Notes under the pieces: generated by a model
What the model was told of the DNA's origin: nothing
The model's database searches: none
The model's input: only the letters and a program-made list of their open reading frames with translations
Source of the DNA: Alphaproteobacteria bacterium
Lineage (GTDB): Bacteria; Pseudomonadota; Alphaproteobacteria; JAJFIK01
Direction: 5' to 3'
Length of the DNA: 55,855 bases
NCBI GenBank assembly: GCA_021774965.1
Contig: JAJFIL010000267.1
Span: forward strand, 1 to 55,855
Shown: positions 10,295-19,103 of the stretch, one piece after another
How positions within the stretch are numbered: position 1 is the stretch's first letter
Layout of the letters: each line of letters opens with the position of its first letter
Translations under genes and position numbers: made by a program

Positions 10295-11161
10295 CTACAG
10301 CCCAAACCGCGACCAAAAGGACCGGGTCTCCAGCCAAGCCATGGCCTGCCCCGGTGCCCCGAAGAGATTTCCCAGCGGGTTTGCCGAGACATCCGCATCC
10401 ACACGCGGGCGGCGCAGGAGTCCTTTTTCTGCAGCGATGACCTTGAGCTTGACCTTCGAGCCAAAGCGCTTGTGCATGATAGAGCGCGCATCGGCGATAC
10501 CATCGATCAGTCCCATCTCATGGGCCTTGCCCGCAGCCCAGAACTCCCCCGTAAAGACGTTCGGGTTGTCGTCAAAGTGGAGGCGATCGCCGCGGCGGTC
10601 TTTGACCAGATCCTTAAAGCCCTCGTGGACTTCGGCCTGAATGGCCAGAATGCGGTCCACGTCTTCCTGCTTTTCCGGCGAGAATGGATCGAGGGTGGAT
10701 TTGTTTTCCCCGGACGTATGTACCCGGCGTTCAACACCCAATTTCTCCAACAGACCTGGAAAGCCAAAACCTGCCGAGATCACCCCGATGGAGCCAATGA
10801 TGGACGAGCTGTCGGCGAATATCTCATCCGCTGAGACCGCCAGCATATAGCCGCCGCTGGCCGCCACATCCTCGCAAAAGGCAAAAACAGGAACACCTTT
10901 TTCCTCTGAGAGCACACGAATGCGGTCATGGATCAGGCGCGATTGGACAGGCGAGCCTCCTGGGGAGTTGATCAGAAGCGCCACTGCTTTGAGGCGCGAG
11001 ACATCAAATGCCTCTTCCAGCTGCCCAGCAACGCCGGCGAGGCTGAGCCCCGGTCTGAGGCCGCCAGAGCCGCCAATGACGCCGTTCAGGCGCACCACGG
11101 CCACTTGGGGGTTGCGGTCAAATCCAACGAGGCGGGCTATCCAGCCGAATAATTTTTTCAT
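10295..11161 (-). CDS. S49-family peptidase (SohB/SppA-like)
   Basis: This is a probable serine protease of family S49, the group that degrades cleaved signal peptides or membrane protein fragments. The 288-residue protein has a short amphipathic N terminus (MKKLFGWIARLVGF) and then one ClpP-like domain. LLINSPGGSPVQS forms the oxyanion region, the nucleophile serine is in DVAASGGYML, and the general-base lysine is in SGENKSTLDPF; this single-domain serine-lysine arrangement fits SohB or short SppA proteins. It is 50 bp downstream of the methyltransferase gene and upstream of glyQ, an arrangement familiar from Rhizobiales. Its natural substrates are unknown. Confidence 0.9.
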   Translation of the reverse strand: MKKLFGWIARLVGFDRNPQVAVVRLNGVIGGSGGLRPGLSLAGVAGQLEEAFDVSRLKAVALLINSPGGSPVQSRLIHDRIRVLSEEKGVPVFAFCEDVAASGGYMLAVSADEIFADSSSIIGSIGVISAGFGFPGLLEKLGVERRVHTSGENKSTLDPFSPEKQEDVDRILAIQAEVHEGFKDLVKDRRGDRLHFDDNPNVFTGEFWAAGKAHEMGLIDGIADARSIMHKRFGSKVKLKVIAAEKGLLRRPRVDADVSANPLGNLFGAPGQAMAWLETRSFWSRFGL

Positions 11162-11211
11162 GGGGGATATGTACGTAGTGCGGGCCGCAATCTCAAGGGT
11201 CTCAATCTTAA

Positions 11212-11991
11212 TTAGGAAGAGAGATCCAAAGCAGCGCCATCTCGCAATGCTGCCTCGATATTGGGCGTGAACTCTCTGGCCCCCTTGTGCAAAACCACGC
11301 CCGGGTGAAGCTGTGCCGGGGATCTGGAACCTTTTTGGGCGGTAACAATCACCCGTTTTGCAGGCTCGCCCTCAAAGGGCTGCAGCGGAACCACCATGAT
11401 CCCGCCCGTGGGGCCATCAAGGGCTGCCAACATGGCGGGAAGCGCGGCGGCGCGGTTAATCAGCGTGATGCTTCCTTTGGTCTTGAGAGTCTTGAGGCAG
11501 GCCTTGATCCACTTGGCCATGCGGTCTCTATAGGCAACACCTTCCCCAAATGCATGAGACACTGCCTTGCCCTTATCCGGGGAAAGCCGCTCTCGCGCCG
11601 GGTCATGAAACGGTGGATTGGAGATCACGTGGTCGAACACATCCGCGCCCACCGCACCTGCTGCATCAAAGACATCTGCTTCAATGAAGGTGGCTTTTGA
11701 GGCGAGATCGTTCCTTTCGGCATTTTGTTGGGCAAGGTCGATAGCAGTAGATTGGCTATCAATGCCCGTAACAGGCGCGCCTGTTCGGGCGGCAAGACAT
11801 AGCCCAGCCACCCCTGCCCCGCAGCCTGCATCCAGGACGCGCTCCTTGTCACTTGCCTCCACTACAGCCGCTAAAAGCACCGAATCAAGGCCAGCACGGA
11901 AGCCCTTGGACGATTGCAGGATCGAGAGCTTGCCTCCGAGAAAGGCATCCTCGGTGAACTCTTCGCTCAATTTTTCGTCAGCCGCCCTCAA
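11212..11991 (-). CDS. SAM-dependent methyltransferase, TrmN6-like
   Basis: A 259-residue Rossmann-fold methyltransferase. The SAM-binding motif VLDAGCGAGVAGLCL and the motif IV sequence VISNPPFHDP are both present. NPPF is typical of enzymes that methylate exocyclic amino groups of adenine, guanine or glutamine. The family match is to the tRNA1(Val) adenine-37 N6-methyltransferase group (COG4123), so tRNA modification is the likely role, but the substrate is inferred. The start appears to be TTG at 11989-11991, overlapping the TGA of the upstream DUF2007 gene, which suggests translational coupling; no ATG lies nearby. The S49 peptidase gene follows 50 bp downstream. Confidence 0.85.
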   Translation of the reverse strand: MRAADEKLSEEFTEDAFLGGKLSILQSSKGFRAGLDSVLLAAVVEASDKERVLDAGCGAGVAGLCLAARTGAPVTGIDSQSTAIDLAQQNAERNDLASKATFIEADVFDAAGAVGADVFDHVISNPPFHDPARERLSPDKGKAVSHAFGEGVAYRDRMAKWIKACLKTLKTKGSITLINRAAALPAMLAALDGPTGGIMVVPLQPFEGEPAKRVIVTAQKGSRSPAQLHPGVVLHKGAREFTPNIEAALRDGAALDLSS

Positions 11992-12215
11992 AAGGGTTTC
12001 CCGTCATAGGGCTCAATGCCCCCTTTGCTCAGGATCTCCTTCGCCGTGGCGGCGTCCTCGTCGATCACCATCAGGCGGCGCGGGATCGCCCCGATAGATC
12101 CCTCAATGACGCTGGCATTGGTGTCAAAGACATGGGACTCGATGCTGGCGTCCTTTAGCAGGGCCTGAGCATAGGAGAGGTCCACCGGGTTTATCGTACG
12201 CAGAATTTCGATCAT
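11988..12215 (-). CDS. DUF2007 domain protein
   Basis: A 75-residue protein starting MIEILRTINPVDLSYAQALL. It matches DUF2007, a small domain called putative signal transducing protein, whose function is not established. The ATG at 12215 is preferred over a start further upstream because the extra residues are unconserved in character. Its stop overlaps the methyltransferase start. It heads the minus-strand run and is divergent from the polyprenyl synthase gene, with about 150 bp between the two starts in which I see no convincing promoter. Confidence 0.85.
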   Translation of the reverse strand: MIEILRTINPVDLSYAQALLKDASIESHVFDTNASVIEGSIGAIPRRLMVIDEDAATAKEILSKGGIEPYDGKPF

Positions 12216-12365
12216 GCCAATTCCCTTAAAAGCTGTGCTGGAACCATGTGCCGTCCCGCAGCAGCCAATTGCGTCCAATTCGCGCGCGCCTCAAAGCTGA
12301 CTTGCCCATTTCCTGGCCACCACCTAGTGTGCCGATGGCTGAACATAAAGATCAAGAGGCAGATT

Positions 12366-13379
12366 GTGGGCGTTGTCATACCACTTGAGGGGGAAAAGCG
12401 GGAAACTGCGGTCGATCGGCTGAAAGCCTTGATCGATGATGATCTGAGCGCTGTGAATGAAGAGATTCTGACACGGATGCACTCTCAGGTGGATCTGATC
12501 CCGGAACTGGCAGATTATCTGGTATCTGCAGGCGGCAAACGCCTGCGGCCCATGCTGACCTTGGCCGCGGCCAAGCTGTGCGGCTTTGACGGGCGCTCCC
12601 ATATCGCCTTGGCCACCGCCGTGGAATTTATTCATACCGCCACCTTGTTGCACGATGATGTGGTGGACGGCTCAGAACTGCGCCGGGGCAAGACAGCTGC
12701 AAATCTGGTCTACGGAAATCAGTCGACAGTGCTGGTCGGCGATTATCTCTTCTCTCGCTCTTTCCAGTTGATGGTCACCACGGGTCACCTGCGCGTGCTG
12801 GACATCTTGTCCAACGCCGCCGCCGTGATCGCCGAAGGTGAAGTGTTGCAGATGGCCACTGCCAACAATACCGCCACCACCGAAGACACTTATCTTCAAG
12901 TCATCCAGGCCAAGACAGCGGCCTTGTTTGCCGCCGCCACGCAAGTGGGGGCTGTGATCGCAAGCCGTCCGGATGCGGAAGAAGAAGCCCTTGAGAGTTA
13001 CGGCCGCAATCTGGGCATAGCGTTTCAATTGGTCGATGACGCACTGGATTATTCAGGCAGTCAGGCCAAACTTGGCAAAAGCGTTGGCGACGATTTCCGC
13101 GAGGGTAAAATCACACTTCCTGTGGTCCTTGCCTTCCGCCGCGGCGATGATGAAGAACGCGCTTTTTGGAAACGCACCATGGAAAAGGGCGAGCAGACGG
13201 ACGCCGATCTAGAACACGCCATGGCATTGCTGGAAAAACATGGCACCGTTGCCGCCACGATCGAGCGCGCGCGCCACTATGGCTCTATGGCTGAGGACGC
13301 TCTCGCGATTTTCCCCGAAAGCGAAACCCGCACGGTACTTCAGGACCTGGTCGAGTTCTGCATCTCACGGGCGCATTAG
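12366..13379 (+). CDS. ispB: Polyprenyl diphosphate synthase (octaprenyl/decaprenyl type)
   Basis: The enzyme adds isopentenyl units to farnesyl diphosphate to build the long side chain of ubiquinone. The 337-residue protein contains the two aspartate-rich motifs of trans-prenyltransferases, LLHDDVVDGS and LVDDALDY, along with GGKRLRPML and GEVLQM. Alphaproteobacteria usually make ubiquinone-10, so decaprenyl is likely, but chain length cannot be read directly. I chose a GTG start at 12366 because AGAGG lies 6 bases upstream; an earlier ATG at 12246 would add about 40 residues of non-conserved type. It is divergent from the DUF2007 gene and followed 32 bp later by a small unknown gene. Confidence 0.93.
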   Translation: MGVVIPLEGEKRETAVDRLKALIDDDLSAVNEEILTRMHSQVDLIPELADYLVSAGGKRLRPMLTLAAAKLCGFDGRSHIALATAVEFIHTATLLHDDVVDGSELRRGKTAANLVYGNQSTVLVGDYLFSRSFQLMVTTGHLRVLDILSNAAAVIAEGEVLQMATANNTATTEDTYLQVIQAKTAALFAAATQVGAVIASRPDAEEEALESYGRNLGIAFQLVDDALDYSGSQAKLGKSVGDDFREGKITLPVVLAFRRGDDEERAFWKRTMEKGEQTDADLEHAMALLEKHGTVAATIERARHYGSMAEDALAIFPESETRTVLQDLVEFCISRAH

Positions 13380-13411
13380 ATGCTATCAATTGGTGTCAGG
13401 AGGAAGCTCTC

Positions 13412-13684
13412 ATGACCAATGCCGATGATCTTTTCTACTTCAAATGTTCGGTTTCCGAGGATCTTTATGGTGTCAGCCCAAACGCTGACGGGGCACCTTT
13501 GCCCACGCCTGGCGGCGGATCATGGTTACCTCTTGATAACAAAAATGCGCTTGGAAAAGCTGCCCCCGGTTTCAAGGTAGAGGCTGCTTCAGCAGATCTG
13601 TCCCAGTGGGGTTGCCATTGGTTTTCGTCCAAGGGGCCGGTCGATATCATCTGGGGCAAAGAAATGCCTCCTGTTAGAGACTGA
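13412..13684 (+). CDS. Small conserved-looking protein of unknown function
   Basis: I do not recognise this 90-residue protein. It has a strong ribosome binding site, AGGAGG, about 8 bases before the ATG, and follows the polyprenyl synthase gene by 32 bp. The product is soluble, with no signal or membrane segment. It is rich in glycine, proline, serine and tryptophan, with a run GAPLPTPGGGSWLPLDNKNA and an ending SKGPVDIIWGKEMPPVRD. Its 3' end overlaps the convergent ispE gene by 11 bp. The strong start site and even codon use argue that it is real. Confidence 0.75.
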   Translation: MTNADDLFYFKCSVSEDLYGVSPNADGAPLPTPGGGSWLPLDNKNALGKAAPGFKVEAASADLSQWGCHWFSSKGPVDIIWGKEMPPVRD

Positions 13685-14540
13685 CCCACCAATCTGCATG
13701 ATCCGCAGACAATTGAGCGGCCGCATCGTTCGCCACGCCCGCACTTTCATAGATCCCGAAACACGTGGCCCCGCTGCCAGACATGCGGGCGATCAACGCA
13801 CCTGTCGCAGCTATCTCCTTGAGCACATTGCCAATCACAGGTTCAATTTCCATTGCTGGCAATTGCAGATCGTTTGATGAGGCCTTGAGGAATTCAATGA
13901 GCTGATCTGCTGACGAAAAACCTGGGTGGCTCTCTTGCTCCAGAACAAGAGGTCCCGCATTCAACCTTCCAAAAACCGCCGCTGTTGAAACAGCAATGCC
14001 CGGATTGACCAAAACCAAGTGCAAGTCATTGGGAACTTGGGCAGACGTTAGGTCCTCGCCAATGCCGCTCATCCAAGTGGGCTCCCCCTTGAGACAAACC
14101 GGAATATCAGCGCCTAACTGAACGACAGCGCGCAGCAACTCATCATCGATGCCAAGATCAGCAGCTTGCAAACATAGTTTGATTGCGGCCGCCGCATCGG
14201 ACGACCCACCACCGATGCCGGATGCTATGGGTAGGTTCTTTTCCAATTCAAAACGCAAAGGAGGAATATCAACGCCCTTGGTGCTGGCCCATTTCTGCGT
14301 CAGTTTCGCAGCACGGAGTACCAGATTGTCATTCAAATTTTCGGCATTCAGGTCGCTTGCAAAGGGACCATCGATTGACAATTCCCACTCACTAGATCGC
14401 ACTGCACGAACACGGTCGCCTATATCAGCAAACACCACGAGGCTTTCCAGCTCGTGAAAGCCGTCGGGGCGCTTTCCCAATACGCGAAGTGTCAGATTGA
14501 TCTTTGCCGGAGCAAAGGCGGTGAGTTTACTCCCCACCAT
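13674..14540 (-). CDS. ispE: 4-diphosphocytidyl-2-C-methyl-D-erythritol kinase IspE
   Basis: IspE phosphorylates CDP-methylerythritol with ATP in the non-mevalonate isoprenoid pathway. It is a GHMP kinase of about 288 residues. The start reads AFAPAKINLTLRVLGKRPDG, the ATP loop is LPIASGIGGGSSDAAAA, and the C-terminal motif is RMSGSGATCFGIY. The start is ambiguous: ATG at 14540 (chosen, closest to the conserved segment), ATG at 14555, or GTG at 14582. All overlap the 3' end of the upstream TPR lipoprotein gene, so coupled translation is expected. ispH, a later step, is in this window at 46062, not in the same operon. Confidence 0.95.
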   Translation of the reverse strand: MVGSKLTAFAPAKINLTLRVLGKRPDGFHELESLVVFADIGDRVRAVRSSEWELSIDGPFASDLNAENLNDNLVLRAAKLTQKWASTKGVDIPPLRFELEKNLPIASGIGGGSSDAAAAIKLCLQAADLGIDDELLRAVVQLGADIPVCLKGEPTWMSGIGEDLTSAQVPNDLHLVLVNPGIAVSTAAVFGRLNAGPLVLEQESHPGFSSADQLIEFLKASSNDLQLPAMEIEPVIGNVLKEIAATGALIARMSGSGATCFGIYESAGVANDAAAQLSADHADWWVSL

Positions 14541-16284
14541 TTCCCTGGCCACCATCTTCCATTGCCGTTTCAGGTTGATCACCGAGACCGTTTACCAGTT
14601 TGTTTTCAACAGTGGCGCGGGTCTCATCATCCATTTCCAAAAGCAAGGCGTGGCCCCATTGGAACCGTGCTTGGCGTTCCATGCCTTTGCGCCAATAGGC
14701 ATCCCCCAAATGATCGTTGATGGTGGGGTCACCCGCCGTCAGTTCTGCGGCTTGCTCAAGATAAATCACTGCCTCATCATATTGGCCGAGCTGATAATAA
14801 CCCCAGCCAAGACTATCAACGATAAAGCCATCATCGGGGCGTTGCTCCACAGCGCGATGGATCATTTCAAGCGCCTGTTCCAGATGCATGCCTTGTTCAA
14901 TCCAGCTATAACCAAGATAGTTCAACACATAAGGATGATCTTCATGAAGCTCCAGTGCGTGAAGGAAAGACGCTTCGGCCTCTTCCCATTCGCCAATGCG
15001 TTCCAGTGAAATGCCATAGGCATAATAGAGCGCCCAGAAGCCGGAGAATTCTTCTTCCACAAGACCGATGGCGTGGGCATAGGCGTCGGCGGCTTCTTCA
15101 TAGCGCTCTTCTGATCGCAAAGTATCAGCCAGACCAACCCATGCATCAAGCGCGCGAGGGTCATCGTCCGTCAGCCCCATAAGGATCGCGATCGCTTCGT
15201 CCTGGCGGTCCATGCGGTTCAGGATCAAGGCGCGTTGAACTTCAGCTTCATGCTTCAGGGCGGAGTTGCGAGAAATGTTCGCAAATTCCAGCACCGCCCG
15301 TTCTTCCAGGTCCATAACCTCGTAGATCTCGGCCAAAAGCATGCGGGCTGAATCATGATTGGGACGCAGGTGCAGAGCAAACTGCAGATAGAGCGAGGGC
15401 ACTTCGAAGGATCGCTCAGCGGCTAGAACACTTGCAACAGAGAACATGGCTTCGGACGCGCCAGCCTTTGCATTGGGGACAAGACGCTGTGCGCGGCGCC
15501 CCTGATCCGCACGTGCTTTCGCGGCGAGAATTTGTGGGTTATTGGGGGCGATCTGAAGATAGGCGCCATAGATCACCGACGCCTCTTGGGAACGCCCCTG
15601 GCGTTCGAGAAAATTGCCATAGGCCTGAACAGCGCGCACACTGCCGCCGCCAGAGGCAGTAATCGCCGCAACATAGGCAACTTCGGCTTCCTGATCATTG
15701 CCCGCAAGATCAGCCATCAAGGCACCGTGGTAGACCTTAAAGAGTTCGATCCCCGGAATGTTCTCAACGTTTGCCAGAAAGTCCATTGCCTCATCGGCTC
15801 GGCCTTCGCCCATAAGCGCCCATGATCGGATGAGCGCCACCGTCAGCAAAGTCAGAGGGCCTGTATCAATGCCATCCAAAGCAACGCCAGCGTCGGCGTA
15901 GCGCCCCTCTTCGAAATGATCGATAGAAACGGTCAGTCGCGCAAAGGCATTTTCTGGATCGAGGGCAACGGCAACCTCCGCAAGACGTGCCGCGGAATTC
16001 AGATTGCCGTTGGAAACTTCCAGCACATAGGCGCGCTCGATCAGATCAGCGCTCACCGGGCCGGTCTGCAAGACGCGCTGATAAAGTTCGGCAGCAGACT
16101 CCGTATCGCGCTCCATTTGGGCCTGACGAGCCGCCAGGTAAGAGCCATAGTGAGAAGGCGTATCATAGCTTCCCATGCGGCCCATGGAGCTAAAGTCCAG
16201 GCCGCTCACACCACCACACCCGGACAATACCAACGCGGCGCCCAGAACAATCAGCTTACGGAATAAATGCAATCTCACAATCAC
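14527..16284 (-). CDS. TPR-repeat lipoprotein
   Basis: A 585-residue lipoprotein made of many tetratricopeptide repeats. The N terminus (MIVRLHLFRKLIVLGAALVL) ends in the lipobox LSGC, with the lipidated cysteine near residue 23. Repeats run almost to the C terminus, for example LNYLGYSWIEQGMHLEQAL, VDSLGWGYYQLGQYDEAV and NDHLGDAYWRKGMERQA. Such proteins usually act as scaffolds in outer-membrane or periplasmic complexes; the partner here is unknown. The start is GTG, immediately after the ETF-QO stop codon with no spacer, and the gene runs into ispE. ETF-QO, TPR protein and ispE in this order recur in alphaproteobacteria. Confidence 0.9.
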   Translation of the reverse strand: MIVRLHLFRKLIVLGAALVLSGCGGVSGLDFSSMGRMGSYDTPSHYGSYLAARQAQMERDTESAAELYQRVLQTGPVSADLIERAYVLEVSNGNLNSAARLAEVAVALDPENAFARLTVSIDHFEEGRYADAGVALDGIDTGPLTLLTVALIRSWALMGEGRADEAMDFLANVENIPGIELFKVYHGALMADLAGNDQEAEVAYVAAITASGGGSVRAVQAYGNFLERQGRSQEASVIYGAYLQIAPNNPQILAAKARADQGRRAQRLVPNAKAGASEAMFSVASVLAAERSFEVPSLYLQFALHLRPNHDSARMLLAEIYEVMDLEERAVLEFANISRNSALKHEAEVQRALILNRMDRQDEAIAILMGLTDDDPRALDAWVGLADTLRSEERYEEAADAYAHAIGLVEEEFSGFWALYYAYGISLERIGEWEEAEASFLHALELHEDHPYVLNYLGYSWIEQGMHLEQALEMIHRAVEQRPDDGFIVDSLGWGYYQLGQYDEAVIYLEQAAELTAGDPTINDHLGDAYWRKGMERQARFQWGHALLLEMDDETRATVENKLVNGLGDQPETAMEDGGQGNGGE

Positions 16285-17958
16285 TCACATATTGGGGTAA
16301 ACAGGACCACCGCCGCCTTCCGGCACAGTCCAATTGATGTTCTGCGTCGGGTCTTTGATGTCGCAGGTTTTACAGTGAACACAGTTTTGCGCGTTGATTA
16401 CGAATTTTGGGTTACCCCCGTCATCATCCCGCACAATTTCATAAACCCCTGCCGGGCAATATCTCTGTGCGGGCTCATCGAAGGTTGGCAGGTTATGCTC
16501 GATGGGCACGCTGGCATCCTTGAGGACCAGATGCACCGGCTGGTCTTCTTCGTGGTTGGTGTTTGATAAAAACACTGATGACAATTTGTCGAAACTCAAC
16601 TTTCCGTCAGGCTTGGGATAGTCGATAGGCTTGGCGTCAACCTTGCGTTTCAGGGTGGCGTGATCCGGTTTGGAGTGATGGCGCGTGCCAAAGAAAGAGA
16701 AGCCCAGAAGGTAATTGGTCCACATGTCCAAACCGCCAAGCGCAAGCCCGAGGATGTTGCCAAATTTGCTCCATAAGGGTTTCACGTTGCGCACGCGGAA
16801 GAGATCCTTATGCACCCAGGAGGCATTGACGGCGGGCTCATAGGATTCCAGCCCGTCATGAGCGCGACCATTTGCGATGGCCTCAAACGCAGATTCTGCC
16901 GCCAGCATGCCGGTCTTCATCGCATTATGCGTGCCTTTGATCCGCGGCACATTCACAAAGCCCGCGGAACATCCGATCAGCGCCCCGCCGGGAAACGCCA
17001 GTTTCGGTATGGATTGCAGCCCACCTTCCGTGATAGCGCGCGCACCATAAGAGATGCGTTTTCCGCCTTCGAGATAGTGAGATAACGCCGGATGGTGTTT
17101 GTGGCGCTGCAGTTCATCAAAAGGCGAGATGTTGGGGTTGGTGTAGTTCAAGTGCACCACAAAGCCGACGGAGACCAGATTCTCCTCAAAGTGATACATG
17201 AACGAGCCCCCGCCCGTACCCCCGCTTAGAGGCCAGCCCATGGTGTGAACCACAAGACCCGGATCGTGTTTAGCCGGATCAATCTCCCATAATTCCTTGA
17301 GACCAATGCCAAATTTCTGCGGATCTCTGCCCTTGGAAAGCTCGAATTTCTCGATCAGTTTCTTGGCAACAGAACCGCGGACGCCTTCGCCAATCAATGT
17401 GTATTTGCCGTGCAGCTCCATGCCAGGGGTGTAGCCGCCCTTCTGAGAGCCATCGCGGGCAACCCCAAGATCGCCGGTGACCACACCTTTGACCGAACCA
17501 TCGTCGTTCAGCACCACGTCCGCCACGGCGATTGAGGGATAAACCTCCACGCCCATAGCTTCGGCCTGGTCATTCAGCCAGCGACAGATATTGCCCAGAC
17601 TGGCGATATACATGCCGTGATTGGACATGAGCGGCGGGAACAGGAAATTCGGAAACCGGATAGAACCCGCAGGGCCGAGAAAGAGAAACTTGTCCTTCTT
17701 CACGGGCGTCTTGAGCGGCGTGTCCATTTCCTGCCACTTAGGGAAGAGCTCATCGAGCCCCTTGGGATCGATCACAGCACCAGAGAGGATATGGGCGCCA
17801 ACTTCTGCGCCTTTTTCCAGAACCGCGACGGAAATCTCAGAACCCGCCTCTTCGGCAAGCTGTTTGAGGCGAATCGCAGCGGAGAGGCCAGCAGGCCCCG
17901 CTCCAACGATCACCACATCGTATTCCATGGATTCGCGTTCCACCTCGGCTTCGCTCAT
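16285..17958 (-). CDS. Electron transfer flavoprotein-ubiquinone oxidoreductase
   Basis: ETF-QO passes electrons from reduced electron transfer flavoprotein, coming from fatty acid and amino acid oxidation, to ubiquinone at the inner membrane. The 557-residue length is typical. An FAD-binding motif VVIVGAGPAGLSAAIRL lies near residue 15, the ubiquinone-binding region includes GCSAGFVNVPRIKGTHNAMK, and a C-terminal ferredoxin-like domain holds the 4Fe-4S cysteines in CPAGVYEI and NCVHCKTCDIKDP. It starts at ATG 17958 and is followed directly by the TPR lipoprotein. It is divergent from the UDG-like gene, with an 11-bp inverted repeat between them. The ETF subunits are not in the window. Confidence 0.96.
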   Translation of the reverse strand: MSEAEVERESMEYDVVIVGAGPAGLSAAIRLKQLAEEAGSEISVAVLEKGAEVGAHILSGAVIDPKGLDELFPKWQEMDTPLKTPVKKDKFLFLGPAGSIRFPNFLFPPLMSNHGMYIASLGNICRWLNDQAEAMGVEVYPSIAVADVVLNDDGSVKGVVTGDLGVARDGSQKGGYTPGMELHGKYTLIGEGVRGSVAKKLIEKFELSKGRDPQKFGIGLKELWEIDPAKHDPGLVVHTMGWPLSGGTGGGSFMYHFEENLVSVGFVVHLNYTNPNISPFDELQRHKHHPALSHYLEGGKRISYGARAITEGGLQSIPKLAFPGGALIGCSAGFVNVPRIKGTHNAMKTGMLAAESAFEAIANGRAHDGLESYEPAVNASWVHKDLFRVRNVKPLWSKFGNILGLALGGLDMWTNYLLGFSFFGTRHHSKPDHATLKRKVDAKPIDYPKPDGKLSFDKLSSVFLSNTNHEEDQPVHLVLKDASVPIEHNLPTFDEPAQRYCPAGVYEIVRDDDGGNPKFVINAQNCVHCKTCDIKDPTQNINWTVPEGGGGPVYPNM

Positions 17959-18019
17959 GTCTGCTGCCCTGCTCTTGCTCTGGGAATCAAAGTCTTCTGG
18001 ATCAAATCACTCGGCGTTG

Positions 18020-18062
18020 AACCCTAAAGGTTTGCTGCGGCCCGTCAAAGCCCTTTAGGGTT
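18020..18062. repeat. 11-bp inverted repeat between divergent ETF-QO and UDG-like genes
   Basis: AACCCTAAAGG at 18020-18030 is perfectly repeated in inverted orientation at 18052-18062, with a 21-bp centre. It lies 62 bp before the ETF-QO start and 26 bp before the UDG-like start. It could be an operator for either gene, or a stem in the leader; there is no T-run that would favour a terminator. A TATGAT follows at 18074-18079. Confidence 0.6.
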
Positions 18063-18087
18063 TGAAATTCTTCGCTATGATGGGACC

Positions 18088-18951
18088 ATGACCGAGACCT
18101 CCCCACCAGATTTGCAGGATATGCGAGCCGCAGGCCAGACCATGCGTACGGCAGGATTGGCGCTGCTGCGCTGGTATGCCGATGCGGGTGTGGATGAGGC
18201 TATCGGTCTTGAGGCAGCCGCCCTCTATGCGGCGGAAGCCCCTGCCCCTGCGGCAGTGCTGGAGATGCCCCAGGGCAAACCTATCTCCTTGCGCCCCCGG
18301 ACCAAAAAAACCGACGAAGAGGCGGCCGAGGAGAAGAACACCCAGCTCAAAACCGACGCCGCAGCGTTGGCGGCAAGCTGCACCTCGCTGGAGGAATTGC
18401 GTGAGGCTCTGCAAGGCTTTGAAGCGAAAAGCCATTTCCCGGCGGCTCGCAATCTGGTCTTTGCCGATGGCAACCCTGAGGCCCCGCTGATGCTGATCGG
18501 CGAGGCGCCGGGCGAGCAAGAGGACCGTCAAGGCAAGCCCTTTGTGGGGCGTTCTGGCCAATTACTGGACAAGATGCTGGCCGCCATCGGGCGAAACCGG
18601 ACCTCGGTCTACATCACCAATATCCTGCCCTGGAGACCCTTGAGCAATCGCACGCCGACATTGCAGGAAGGCCTGATCTTCTTGCCTTTCCTCAAACGCC
18701 ATATGGAGCTAGTGGGCCCCAAGCTAACCATGACCTTGGGGGGCAGTTCGTCCAAGCTATTGTTGGACACAAACCAAGGGATTATGCGGCTTCGCGGGCA
18801 ATGGGGGGAGTTTGATACGGGCTCGCTGAAAGTGCCGCTGCTGCCGACCTTGCATCCCGCCTATTTGCTGCGAAACCCCCTGGCAAAACGGGAGGCCTGG
18901 GCCGATCTTCTCAATATGAAACAGCGCCTTGATGCTATCGCCTCCGATTAG
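18088..18951 (+). CDS. Uracil-DNA glycosylase family 4-like protein lacking the iron-sulfur cysteines
   Basis: The protein removes or is related to enzymes that remove uracil from DNA. The 287-residue product has a 90-residue acidic/alanine-rich N-terminal extension followed by a UDG domain with motif A GEAPGEQED (138-146), GKPFVGRSGQLLD, YITNILPWRP, and the second motif TLHPAYLLRNP. Canonical family 4 enzymes hold a 4Fe-4S cluster with four cysteines, but this protein has a single cysteine (about residue 98), so it cannot bind the cluster that way. It may be a cluster-free variant with glycosylase activity or a changed role. It is next to the lytic transglycosylase gene, as in many alphaproteobacteria. 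Confidence 0.85.
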   Translation: MTETSPPDLQDMRAAGQTMRTAGLALLRWYADAGVDEAIGLEAAALYAAEAPAPAAVLEMPQGKPISLRPRTKKTDEEAAEEKNTQLKTDAAALAASCTSLEELREALQGFEAKSHFPAARNLVFADGNPEAPLMLIGEAPGEQEDRQGKPFVGRSGQLLDKMLAAIGRNRTSVYITNILPWRPLSNRTPTLQEGLIFLPFLKRHMELVGPKLTMTLGGSSSKLLLDTNQGIMRLRGQWGEFDTGSLKVPLLPTLHPAYLLRNPLAKREAWADLLNMKQRLDAIASD

Positions 18952-19103
18952 ACCCTAATCCCCGCGTTTATCCCCGCATGGCTCCCTAAAAGCGGCCTTG
19001 AGTTTGCACCTCTGTTGCACTTGGGCGAAGCAATGAGTAGCTTCGCTGCCGGTGGATGTGGGGTCGTTCAAACATGCTTTTTGGTAAAACTCGTGACGCA
19101 GAA

